The translations under genes were made by a program, and so were the position numbers. Source: Anammoximicrobium sp032229885 (GTDB lineage: Bacteria > Planctomycetota > Planctomycetia > Pirellulales > Pirellulaceae). From it: a stretch of 14,229 nt of DNA. A model generated the notes under the pieces. That model did not search any database. It worked only from the letters and a program-made list of their open reading frames with translations, and was not told where the DNA came from. The stretch is taken from positions 1-14,229 of the forward strand of contig JAVYAJ010000207.1 in assembly GCA_032229885.1 (NCBI GenBank). Direction: 5' to 3'. Shown piece by piece: positions 1-7,000 of this stretch; the stretch's first letter is position 1, and the number at the start of each line of letters is the position of its first letter.

Positions 1-503
1 ACTGCAAGCACAAGATGTAATCATTCAACAACTCGACGCTGTCGCTGTCTGAAAAACATTGTCGAAAAATTCACGATGTTTGAGGTTAGTAGTACAGTGG
101 TTTTCGTCGCCCGAGGGCTGCGAGGTGGCGTCGAGCCGTGTCAGCGGGTCCGTCGCCGAGTTGGCCGTGTGGGCGATGTGACAGGCGTTTAACGTCCAGA
201 AGGCGAGCGGTCTGAAGTCTATTCGACGAAGTGACATGCCACATCGCGCCGCGTACAATGCAATGTAAGATTCGGACAACTTCGATTCAACGGGCCCGAA
301 CAAAAAACGCCATGCGGCCGCGATGGACAGCTTGACGCGGATCGGTGCAGATCGGCCGCCATCCGGCTACGTCCGACCTGAACCGCAGGCGCCGTCCAAA
401 GGCAGTGCCCCAACCGGCGGATGCGACGCAGCGCATCCCGGCAGGCGACGATACAAGCTCGGAGGGCCGCGCTCGGCGCCAGCCGCACGCCCGCATGAAA
501 CCT

Positions 504-589
504 GAGCCCCGGGCGCGCAAAGACCGTGGGGCACCACGTGGACGCGGCTTCCCGTCGCGTAGTAGCCCGGGCGCGCGAAAATCGTGGCC
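504..589. repeat. Imperfect direct repeat, CCCGGGCGCGC core
   Basis: Two copies of a sequence of about 27 bases lie roughly 59 bases apart, at 504-532 and 563-589. Each has the core CCCGGGCGCGC followed by an A-rich step and then CGTGG. They differ by several substitutions and small indels. The second copy ends about 46 bases before the reductase start codon. Similar 'AGCCCGGG' intergenic elements are, as I recall, common in planctomycete genomes, but I cannot check copy number from this window. Confidence 0.45.
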
Positions 590-622
590 TTAGAACTGTG
601 CAGTGATTGAGACTCGCAACAC

Positions 623-627
623 GGAGG
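623..627 (+). promoter_or_regulatory. Ribosome binding site deciding the reductase start
   Basis: GGAGG lies 8 bases before the ATG at 636. It supports that codon and argues against the in-frame GTG at 603. Confidence 0.75.
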
Positions 628-635
628 AACCACGC

Positions 636-1412
636 ATGATCGACAGACCGGTCGCCTTGGTCACGGGGGCGTCGCGAGGCATTGGGCGCGGAATAGCTTT
701 GACGTTGGGGCGCCGGGGCTATGCTGTAGGCGTCAACTATCTGCACAGTTCCGAGGCGGCAGCCAGCGTGGCCGCCGAGATCGAAACGCAGGGCGGAGCG
801 GCGTTCGCGGTCCGCGGCGACGTTGGTTCGGCGGCCGATCGGGCGAGTTTGATCGAACAGGTTGGCGATCGTTTCGGACGGCTGGACGTCTTGGTCAACA
901 ATGCGGGCATCACGTCGCAGGGCCGGCGCGACTTGTTGGAGGCGACCGAAGAGAGCTGGGATCTGGTCTTCGATACGAACCTGAAAGGCCCGTTTTTCCT
1001 GGCCCAACTGGCTGCGCGGCGGATGATCGCCGCGATCGACGCCGGCCGCATCTCGCGAGGCTGGATTGTGAACGTCTCGTCGATTTCCGCCTATGCGGCG
1101 AGCACCAATCGCGCGGACTACTGCATGGCCAAAGCCGCCATGCAGATGATGACGTGGCTGCTGGCCGCGCGGCTTGCCGAGCATCGGATCGCCGTGTACG
1201 AGGTCTGCCCCGGCGTGATCGAAAGCGACATGACGGCGCCCGTGCGGGAAAAGTACGACCGGCTGCTGGCCGAAGGCCTGACGCCGATTCGTCGTTGGGG
1301 CACGCCGGAGGATATCGGGCAAGCCGTGCTGACGCTGGTCGGAGGCGCGTTTGCGTTCAGCACGGGAGACCGAATCAACGTCGATGGAGGGTTCCATATT
1401 CGCCGATTGTAA
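636..1412 (+). CDS. SDR-family oxidoreductase, FabG-like 3-oxoacyl-ACP reductase
   Basis: This 258-residue cytosolic enzyme is a classical short-chain dehydrogenase/reductase, expected to use NAD(P)H to reduce a keto group or oxidise an alcohol. Visible motifs: the nucleotide-binding TGASRGIG at residues 10-17, NNAG at 88-91, Asn115, Ser149, and Tyr162-x-x-x-Lys166, which completes the Asn-Ser-Tyr-Lys catalytic set. The C-terminal NVDGG is also typical of FabG-like enzymes, and the length is normal. The ATG at 636 is preferred over an upstream in-frame GTG (603) because GGAGG lies 8 bases before it and the Rossmann strand starts right after it. FabG is the best guess, but without other fatty-acid genes nearby it may act on a sugar, polyol or other small substrate. 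It stands alone, with no operon partner. Confidence 0.9.
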   Translation: MIDRPVALVTGASRGIGRGIALTLGRRGYAVGVNYLHSSEAAASVAAEIETQGGAAFAVRGDVGSAADRASLIEQVGDRFGRLDVLVNNAGITSQGRRDLLEATEESWDLVFDTNLKGPFFLAQLAARRMIAAIDAGRISRGWIVNVSSISAYAASTNRADYCMAKAAMQMMTWLLAARLAEHRIAVYEVCPGVIESDMTAPVREKYDRLLAEGLTPIRRWGTPEDIGQAVLTLVGGAFAFSTGDRINVDGGFHIRRL

Positions 1413-1474
1413 GGGCTCGGCTCGCGGATCGCCCGCGCCGCGTGCGCATCGCCGACTCGTGGCGCCGCGTGTAG

Positions 1475-1496
1475 CGGCGAGCGGCGCGCTTCGCCG
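1475..1496. other. GC-rich hairpin after the reductase gene
   Basis: The arms CGGCGAGCG and CGCTTCGCCG pair over about nine bases with one bulge and a three-base loop. The hairpin lies about 60 bases after the reductase stop codon. There is no T-run on either side, so calling it an intrinsic terminator would be speculative. It could equally be a dispersed palindromic repeat. Confidence 0.3.
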
Positions 1497-1703
1497 TGCG
1501 GAGTGGCAAGCGCCAGGCCAAGCCTCTGCAGGCACAAAGCGCATAACAGGCCAGAACCCGTTTATTATGCGAAGTTCGCTTTTCTGCGGCTCAAGGATTC
1601 GCGCGCGAAAGCGAGAAATGGGATATAGGGCGGGGCGCGGCGGGCGACCGTTTCGGGCTGCACGGGGGGGAGGCTATCCCGAGACGCTGCACCGCTTGGC
1701 GAG

Positions 1704-1754
1704 GTCGTGATTCGGGAACGGTCGTGATTCGGGCACGGCCGCGACGCGGGCATG
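1704..1754. repeat. Three-copy 17-bp tandem repeat upstream of the WXG operon
   Basis: The units are GTCGTGATTCGGGAACG (1704-1720), GTCGTGATTCGGGCACG (1721-1737), and a degenerate third copy GCCGCGACGCGGGCATG (1738-1754). Copies one and two differ at one position; the third matches the second at 12 of 17. The array ends 66 bases before the preferred start of the first operon gene. Its position suggests a possible operator, but it could also be simple tandem duplication. Confidence 0.65.
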
Positions 1755-1820
1755 ATCGCAGCCATGTCCCGCGGACGCGAATCGGAGTCGGGGTCCGTAT
1801 GGGGGAATCAGGGGCGTTTT

Positions 1821-2090
1821 ATGCCGCAAGCCATCGTCGATCCGGAAGAATTGCGGGAGTTTGCCCGGAATCTGCGGACGTTCAATACCGAGCTACGCGA
1901 GCACAGCCGTGCGCTCGCCAACCAACTGGCCGCCTTGTCGACCACCTGGCGGGATCAAGAGCACAAGAAGTTCGCCCAACAGTTTGCGGACGGGATGAAG
2001 ATGATCGCCCGCTTTCTGGAGAACAACGAACGGCACGTGCCCTATCTGATCCGCAAGGCGGAACACATCGACGAGTACCTGAAATCATGA
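1821..2090 (+). CDS. WXG100-like small helical-hairpin protein
   Basis: This 89-residue protein has the size and architecture of WXG100/ESAT-6-like type VII secretion substrates: a first helix (about 8-41), a turn at Trp43-Arg44-Asp45, and a second helix (about 46-87). The family motif is W-x-G followed by an aromatic residue eight positions after the Trp. Here it reads W43-R-D-Q-E-H-K-K-F51, so the Phe is in register but Gly is replaced by Asp. No C-terminal YxxxD/E secretion signal is visible, and there is no signal peptide or membrane segment. The ATG at 1821 is chosen because the family begins just before the first helix and AGGGG precedes it; an extension to 1752 would add an arginine- and serine-rich tail. 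It is the first gene of the four-gene block and presumably a substrate or partner of the FtsK-like ATPase. The family call is by motif and fold pattern. Confidence 0.7.
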   Translation: MPQAIVDPEELREFARNLRTFNTELREHSRALANQLAALSTTWRDQEHKKFAQQFADGMKMIARFLENNERHVPYLIRKAEHIDEYLKS

Positions 2091-2115
2091 GGCGCGGGGC
2101 CCGCGTCGAAACACC

Positions 2116-2688
2116 ATGACCGCACCCGCCCATATCACGTCGATCGACGCGGTGCGCCAGTTCAAGCTAGCGCTCGAGACGTTTCAGGTCGAAGCCGGCG
2201 AGGCTCTGACCCAGTTGCTGCTGGAAATGCGCCGGGGACTGGATTGGATCGAACAAGATCGGGCCCGCTATTGGCCGCGCGAAATGCAACTGGCGTCCGA
2301 CGCATTGATCCAGGCCCGCAACGACCTGGAGCGTTGCGAGATGACGCTGCGTCCGGAAGATAAACGGTCGTGTTACGAACAGAAGATGGCCGTCGAACAC
2401 GCCAAGCGTCGACTCCGATTGGCCGAGGACAAGATCCGCGCCGTTCGCCGCTGGCGGCTCGCTGCGCGGCGCGAGGCGGACGATTTCCACGGCAAGCTGG
2501 CCAAGCTGGCCAGTTCCCTCGATATGGACGTACCTCGGGCACTGGCGGCACTCGAGCGGATTGCGGCGGCTTTGGATCGTTACACGGGACGGATTGCACC
2601 CACCGAAGCCGCGCCGCGGACCGATCGAATGTTTGCGGCGCCGGACGCAGATGGCCGAGGCCACGGGCCTGGGCAGGGAGACGTTTGA
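2116..2688 (+). CDS. Coiled-coil protein of the WXG/FtsK operon
   Basis: I do not recognise a named family for this 190-residue protein. It is almost entirely helical up to about residue 160, rich in Ala, Arg, Glu and Leu with heptad-like spacing, then ends in a Gly/Pro/Asp-rich tail that looks disordered. A conspicuous segment, YWPREM at 52-57 followed by LIQARNDLERC (64-74), may mark the turn between long helices; Cys74 and Cys86 are the only cysteines. There is no signal peptide or membrane helix. It starts 25 bases after the WXG-like gene, and its TGA overlaps the next ATG. Position and helical form suggest a longer substrate, chaperone or adaptor for the WXG-like proteins and the ATPase, but that is inference only. 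Confidence 0.75.
   Translation: MTAPAHITSIDAVRQFKLALETFQVEAGEALTQLLLEMRRGLDWIEQDRARYWPREMQLASDALIQARNDLERCEMTLRPEDKRSCYEQKMAVEHAKRRLRLAEDKIRAVRRWRLAARREADDFHGKLAKLASSLDMDVPRALAALERIAAALDRYTGRIAPTEAAPRTDRMFAAPDADGRGHGPGQGDV
2675..2680 (+). promoter_or_regulatory. Internal ribosome binding site for the overlapping WXG-like gene
   Basis: AGGGAG lies inside the 3' end of the coiled-coil gene, 7 bases before the ATG that overlaps its stop codon. It fixes the start of the 79-residue gene. Confidence 0.6.
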
Positions 2689-2927
2689 TGAGACACGCGG
2701 ATCTGGTCAGTGGGCAGGGGCGGCTGACGCGCGCGGCGGCCGAATTGCGCGAGCGGTGGTTGACCGCCAAAGCCGAGTGGACCGATCAAGTCAGTCGGGA
2801 CTTCGAGCGGGATCATCTGGCGCACCTGCCGCCGCAGATCAACGCGGCCTTGGCGGCCGCGCATCATCTGGCGGAGCTGTTGGAACAGGCGGAGAAGGAA
2901 CTGGAGGACCCGCGGCGCGGCGGCTGA
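2688..2927 (+). CDS. Second, very small WXG-like protein
   Basis: A 79-residue helical protein whose ATG overlaps the stop of the previous gene (TGATG), which suggests translational coupling; AGGGAG at 2675-2680 gives a good ribosome binding site 7 bases before the ATG. It forms a likely helical hairpin: helix about 6-30, Trp31-Thr-Asp33, then helix about 34-73. The motif W31-T-D-Q-V-S-R-D-F39 has the same W-x-D-Q-x4-F pattern as the first gene of the operon, with Phe at +8 as in WXG100 proteins and Asp in the Gly position. It is shorter than typical WXG100 proteins (about 100 residues) and contains no Tyr, so it cannot carry a YxxxD/E signal. A plausible role is heterodimer partner of the first WXG-like protein. 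A longer upstream reading exists in this frame but overlaps the coiled-coil gene. Confidence 0.65.
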   Translation: MRHADLVSGQGRLTRAAAELRERWLTAKAEWTDQVSRDFERDHLAHLPPQINAALAAAHHLAELLEQAEKELEDPRRGG

Positions 2928-2941
2928 GCGGATCATCGACC

Positions 2942-5900
2942 ATGCAGAACACGTTTCTCGATCGACAGCGAACGGCCTTGGCCGACCTGGCGCGCCTCGT
3001 CGCCGACCGCGTTGCCGGCGAGGGCGACATCGATCGTCGGCACGCGGCGCGGGCGCGGGAGATCGTCGACCGGCATCGGGCTGGTCGCGAGGCGCTGATC
3101 GCTCAGTTCGAGCGGGAGACGGCCGCTTTGCGGGCCGAGTATCAGCGGCTGCGCGAGGAGGCGATCTATCAGTACGAATCGACGAGCTACGGGGTTGTCC
3201 AACAGGCTGAACAGTTCGACAAAGACGCGGCCGACGAGCTGGAGCGTGGCCAGCAGCGCGCCAAACGACAGTTTCAGCTCGTGCGACGAGCGGCTAGCGA
3301 AGAACTAGACCAGAACAAGGACAAGCCCGGCCAAGAGTGTGAACGGATCCGGCGTCGCTGCGCGGGGCGGCTAGAGGAGCTCGAAGAGCTGTGGGGGCAG
3401 GCTCAGCAAGTTCTACGGCGGCGACAGTGCGAGCTGCCGGACGATCGTTCAACCGTTCCGCAATGGACGAGCGAGACGGATCTGAATGAACAGTTTCAGA
3501 CGGCGCTGACCCTCGCCAAGGCACGACTGCACGAACTGATCCGACAGCCAGCCGCGAAGTTTCTGGAAGACGGTTGGCCGTTTCTTATTTTTCTGTTCAC
3601 GGCCGCCGCGGTCGCGTGGCCGGCGGTGCATTTTCTGGATTGGGCATTGGGCGCCATCGCTTCGTTGCTGATCGGAGGCGCAACGGGGCTGGGCGTGCGG
3701 CGGGCTGTGCATCCACTGGCCCGGCGTCAGACATTGGCCATGCTACCGCAGATTCAGCAGGCGTTGGCCGAGGGCCGATCGGCCATGCAGTGTGCGATTC
3801 GCCGCGCAGAATGCGAAGGACAGCGAAAGCTAGAAGAAATCGTCGAAAAACACACCCAGACGATCAGCGAGGCGCACGCGCGCTGGGGCCGGACTCGGAT
3901 CGAACTGGCCGAGCAGCAGCAGGCCAAGGTCAACGAGGCTGCCGAGCGTTTTCGCGCCCGCCGCAACGGATTGCGCGACGCGTATCAGACCACGGTCAAA
4001 TTGCTCGACGAGAAGTATCCGCCATTGATCGAACAGCGCGCGAGCCGTTTTGCCGCCGACGCCCAGTCGCTGGTCGATGAACGGCAGCGGCTGTTGGCCG
4101 AGAACCGCGCGGACCAAGAGCGCGCCTGGCAGACCATCGCCGGCCAGTGGCGCGAAGGGATCGGCGCGTTTCGCGACGTGATCGACCAGATGAACGATCT
4201 GACCGGCGCCTGGACGCCGCCGTGGAATGATGTCGATGGCGACGCCTGGGCGCCGCCCGCCGAGGAATTGGCGGCGCTGCGATTCGGGGAACTGTCGTTC
4301 CGTCTGGATTCGCTGCCCGGCGGCGTCTCGCAGCACCCGCATCTGCAAGTTCAGCCGGTCGAGTTCGCGCTGCCGGCGGCCGTGTCCTATCCCGAGTGTC
4401 CCTCGCTGCTGTACCTTGCCGAAGACAGCGGCCGCGACGCGGCCGTGCGTTCGCTGCAAAACGTGATGTTGCGGCTGTTGACGGCGCTGCCCGCCGGCAA
4501 AGTGCGATTTACGATCATCGACCCCACGGGATTGGGACAGAATTTCTCGGCGTTCATGCACTTGGCGGACTTCGACGAGCGTCTGGTGTCCAGCCGAATC
4601 TGGACCGAGGCCGTGCACATCAACAAACGGCTGGCCGATCTGACCGAGCACATGGAGAACGTGATCCAAAAATATCTGCGGAACGAGTTCGATTCGATTC
4701 AAGAATACAACCGCTACGCGGGCGAGGTCGCCGAGCCGTTCCAGATTCTGGTGGTCGCCAACTATCCGGTCAATTTCAATGAAGAAGCCGCGCAACGGCT
4801 AGTCAGCATCGCCGCAAGCGGCGCGCGCTGTGGCGTCTACACGCTGGTCAGCGTCGATCGAAAAGTTCGGCCGCCGCGCAATTCTCAGTTGGCCGATCTG
4901 CAGACAAATGCCGTGACCTTGGAATGGGACGGCCAGCGGTTCGTTCTGCCATGCGACGGGCTGCGCGAGTCGCCGCTGACGCTGGACGCGCCGCCGTCCG
5001 ACGAGCAGGTCACGAGACTGGTCCGCCGCGTTGGCGAGCGGGCCAAAGACGCCAGCCGCGTCGAAGTTCCGTTTGCGGCCGTCGCGCCGCCGGAGAGCGC
5101 CTGGTGGACGGCCGACGGCCGGGCCGAGATCGAGGTCCCTTTGGGCCGGGCTGGGGCGACCAGCCTGCAGGCCATGCGGTTGGGCAAGGGCACGTCGCAG
5201 CACGTGCTGATCTCGGGCAAGACGGGATCGGGCAAATCGACACTGCTGCACGCCATGATCACCAATCTGGCGCTGTGCTATGGCCCCGACGAGGTCCAGT
5301 TCTATCTGGTCGACTTCAAGAAGGGCGTCGAGTTCAAGCCGTATGCCGCGTTGAACCTGCCGCACGCGCGCGTCATTGCGATCGAGAGCGAACGCGAGTT
5401 CGGGATGAGCACGCTGCAGCGTCTGGATCTCGAGCTGCGTCGCCGCGGCGACCTGTTCCGCAACCAGGGCGTCCAGGATTTGAGAGCCTATCGCGACGCG
5501 AATCCGGACGTCGCGTTGCCCCGCGTCCTGCTGATCATCGACGAGTTCCAGGAGTTTTTCGTTCGGGACGATAAGATTTCCCAGGAGGCGGCGCTGTTGT
5601 TGGATCGCTTGGTGCGACAGGGCCGCGCGTTCGGAATCCACGTCCTGTTGGGCTCGCAGACGCTGGCCGGAGCCTACAGCCTGGCCCGCAGCACGCTGGG
5701 GCAGATGGCGGTTCGCATCGCGCTGCAGTGCAGCGAGTCCGATGCGCACTTGATCCTCAGCGACGACAACACGGCGGCCCGTCTGCTGAGCCGACCCGGC
5801 GAGGCGATCTATAACGACGCCAACGGCTTGTTCGAGGGCAACCACCCGTTTCAAGTCGTCTGGCTGCCGGACCACGAACGCGAGCATTACTTGTCGCGAT

Positions 5901-6925
5901 TGTCGGCGCTCGCCGCGGCCCGCGGCATGAAGACCCAGCCAGCGATCGTGTTCGAGGGCAACAAGGCGGCCGACCCCAGCCAGAACATGTTTCTGCGAGA
6001 AGCCTTGTCGCAGCCGCGCGTGGCGCGCCCGGCGGCGCCGCGCGCTTGGCTGGGCGAAGCCGTGGCAATCAAAGATCCAGCCTGCGTCGTGTTTCAGCGT
6101 CAGGGGGGCGCCAACCTGTTGGCCGTCGGCCAACACGAACAGATGGCGGCGGGCCTGCTGACGACGTGTGTTCTGAGCCTGGCCGCGGAACTGTGCGGTC
6201 CGCCCCGAAGCGCGGCATCCGCGGCGACCGCGGTTCGCTCACTCGAACCGAATCGGCACGGTGACGCCACGACCGCCTTGGCGCCGACTCGCCCGTCCGA
6301 TGCCGTCCGCTTTGTGATGCTGGACGGCCAACGCGGCGACTCGGCCACTGCGGGCCTCTGGAGTCGCTTGGCCCGGCAACTGCCGCTGGACCTGCGGGTG
6401 GTCGGGCCCGAGGCGTGCGGTGTCGCCATCACCCAGTTGGGCGAAGAACTCGACCGGCGCATCGCGGACGGCGACACCGGCGGCGACGTTCCGTGGTTTC
6501 TGGTCGTGCACAACCTGGCGCGGTTTCGCGAGCTGCGCAAGACGGAAGAATTCAGCTTCTCGCTGGACGACTCGCCCGCCGCGACTGGGCTAGATAAACA
6601 GTTTTCCAGGTTGCTGCGCGAAGGTCCCGACGTGGGGATCCATACGCTCGTGTGGTGCGATAGCTACACCAATCTCAACCGCTGGATCGATCGCCAGACG
6701 CTGCACGATCTGTCGCTGCGCGTCCTGTTTCAGATGAGCGCGGGAGATTCGTCCAATCTGATGGACACGCCCGAAGCCAGCCGGCTGGGGGTTCACCGGG
6801 CGATTCTGTACGACGACGAACGAGGCGAGTTCGAAAAGTTCCGACCCTACGGCCTGCCCGACGACGCCTGGCTGGGCTGGGCCTGTGCTCAGTTGCAGCA
6901 GCGAGACAAACGGCCGGCGGGCTGA
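2942..6925 (+). CDS. Membrane-anchored FtsK/SpoIIIE (EssC/EccC-like) ATPase with three ATPase-like modules
   Basis: A 1,327-residue motor protein. Residues 1-200 are a charged coiled coil. Residues about 212-252 form two closely spaced transmembrane helices, which would leave both ends in the cytoplasm. A second coiled coil spans about 260-430. Three FtsK-fold modules follow. Module 1 (about 465-640) keeps the IDP strand (526-528) and the general layout but has no P-loop. Module 2 (about 725-960) is complete: Walker A GKTGSGKST at 759-767, LVDFK, Walker B LLIIDEF with Asp867-Glu868, and the GIHVLLGSQ sensor segment. Module 3 (about 1040-1310) has GQHEQMA where Walker A should be (1063-1069), PWFLVVHN at 1184-1191 in the Walker B position, and a GIHTLVW echo of the sensor strand. 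There is no FHA domain. It starts 14 bases after the small WXG-like gene. The likely role is energising export or handling of the WXG-like proteins; DNA pumping by an FtsK relative cannot be excluded. The upstream open frame to 2561 overlaps other genes and is rejected. Confidence 0.88.
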   Translation: MQNTFLDRQRTALADLARLVADRVAGEGDIDRRHAARAREIVDRHRAGREALIAQFERETAALRAEYQRLREEAIYQYESTSYGVVQQAEQFDKDAADELERGQQRAKRQFQLVRRAASEELDQNKDKPGQECERIRRRCAGRLEELEELWGQAQQVLRRRQCELPDDRSTVPQWTSETDLNEQFQTALTLAKARLHELIRQPAAKFLEDGWPFLIFLFTAAAVAWPAVHFLDWALGAIASLLIGGATGLGVRRAVHPLARRQTLAMLPQIQQALAEGRSAMQCAIRRAECEGQRKLEEIVEKHTQTISEAHARWGRTRIELAEQQQAKVNEAAERFRARRNGLRDAYQTTVKLLDEKYPPLIEQRASRFAADAQSLVDERQRLLAENRADQERAWQTIAGQWREGIGAFRDVIDQMNDLTGAWTPPWNDVDGDAWAPPAEELAALRFGELSFRLDSLPGGVSQHPHLQVQPVEFALPAAVSYPECPSLLYLAEDSGRDAAVRSLQNVMLRLLTALPAGKVRFTIIDPTGLGQNFSAFMHLADFDERLVSSRIWTEAVHINKRLADLTEHMENVIQKYLRNEFDSIQEYNRYAGEVAEPFQILVVANYPVNFNEEAAQRLVSIAASGARCGVYTLVSVDRKVRPPRNSQLADLQTNAVTLEWDGQRFVLPCDGLRESPLTLDAPPSDEQVTRLVRRVGERAKDASRVEVPFAAVAPPESAWWTADGRAEIEVPLGRAGATSLQAMRLGKGTSQHVLISGKTGSGKSTLLHAMITNLALCYGPDEVQFYLVDFKKGVEFKPYAALNLPHARVIAIESEREFGMSTLQRLDLELRRRGDLFRNQGVQDLRAYRDANPDVALPRVLLIIDEFQEFFVRDDKISQEAALLLDRLVRQGRAFGIHVLLGSQTLAGAYSLARSTLGQMAVRIALQCSESDAHLILSDDNTAARLLSRPGEAIYNDANGLFEGNHPFQVVWLPDHEREHYLSRLSALAAARGMKTQPAIVFEGNKAADPSQNMFLREALSQPRVARPAAPRAWLGEAVAIKDPACVVFQRQGGANLLAVGQHEQMAAGLLTTCVLSLAAELCGPPRSAASAATAVRSLEPNRHGDATTALAPTRPSDAVRFVMLDGQRGDSATAGLWSRLARQLPLDLRVVGPEACGVAITQLGEELDRRIADGDTGGDVPWFLVVHNLARFRELRKTEEFSFSLDDSPAATGLDKQFSRLLREGPDVGIHTLVWCDSYTNLNRWIDRQTLHDLSLRVLFQMSAGDSSNLMDTPEASRLGVHRAILYDDERGEFEKFRPYGLPDDAWLGWACAQLQQRDKRPAG

Positions 6926-6932
6926 ACCTCGA

Positions 6933-6953
6933 GCGCCGCCTTGCAGGTGGCGC
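6933..6953. terminator. Candidate hairpin terminator between convergent genes
   Basis: GCGCCGCC (6933-6940) and GGTGGCGC (6946-6953) pair over eight bases, with one G-T pair, around a five-base loop TTGCA. It begins 8 bases after the ATPase stop codon and sits between two convergent genes, the classic place for a shared terminator. No T-run follows, so intrinsic termination is only a possibility. Confidence 0.4.
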
Positions 6954-7000
6954 GACGCGGTCGGCGTCATGGCGGCGGCGGGCCGTCGTCGATCCGGACG

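Larger units (their letters stand above)
1..635. other. Gene-poor left edge
   Basis: No convincing gene is seen before the reductase. The first 100 bases and 230-300 are visibly less GC-rich than the rest of the window. A minus-strand reading frame (303 down to 25, TTG start, 92 residues) has no Shine-Dalgarno sequence and no motif I recognise; it might be gene debris. Other frames here are short or antisense. The stretch 504-589 holds an imperfect direct repeat, listed separately. Any promoter of the downstream reductase would have to lie at the right end of this segment, but I cannot point to convincing -35/-10 boxes. Confidence 0.5.
1413..1820. other. Intergenic region before the WXG/FtsK operon
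   Basis: About 400 bases without a supported gene. It contains the hairpin at 1475-1496 and the 17-bp tandem repeat at 1704-1754. Because the four downstream genes are tightly packed and share the strand, their promoter most likely lies here. I see no clean sigma-70-type boxes. In-frame ATG codons at 1752 and 1764 could extend the first gene of the operon, but they fall in or just after the repeat and lack a good ribosome binding site. Confidence 0.45.

Noticed and set aside
25..303. Minus-strand 92-residue frame at the left edge
   Set aside because: TTG start without a Shine-Dalgarno sequence and no recognised motif; mentioned only as possible debris.
219..1544. Long minus-strand open frame (441 residues)
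   Set aside because: It is antisense to the reductase, Arg/Ala-rich and without motifs; it is open because of high GC content at the third codon position of the real gene.
2561..2941. Upstream extension of the ATPase frame
   Set aside because: It overlaps the coiled-coil and small WXG-like genes and has random-looking composition; the ATG at 2942 begins the coiled coil.
3830..6136. Two long minus-strand frames (3830-4795 and 4799-6136)
   Set aside because: Both are exact antisense shadows of the FtsK-like ATPase, whose motifs are unmistakable on the plus strand.
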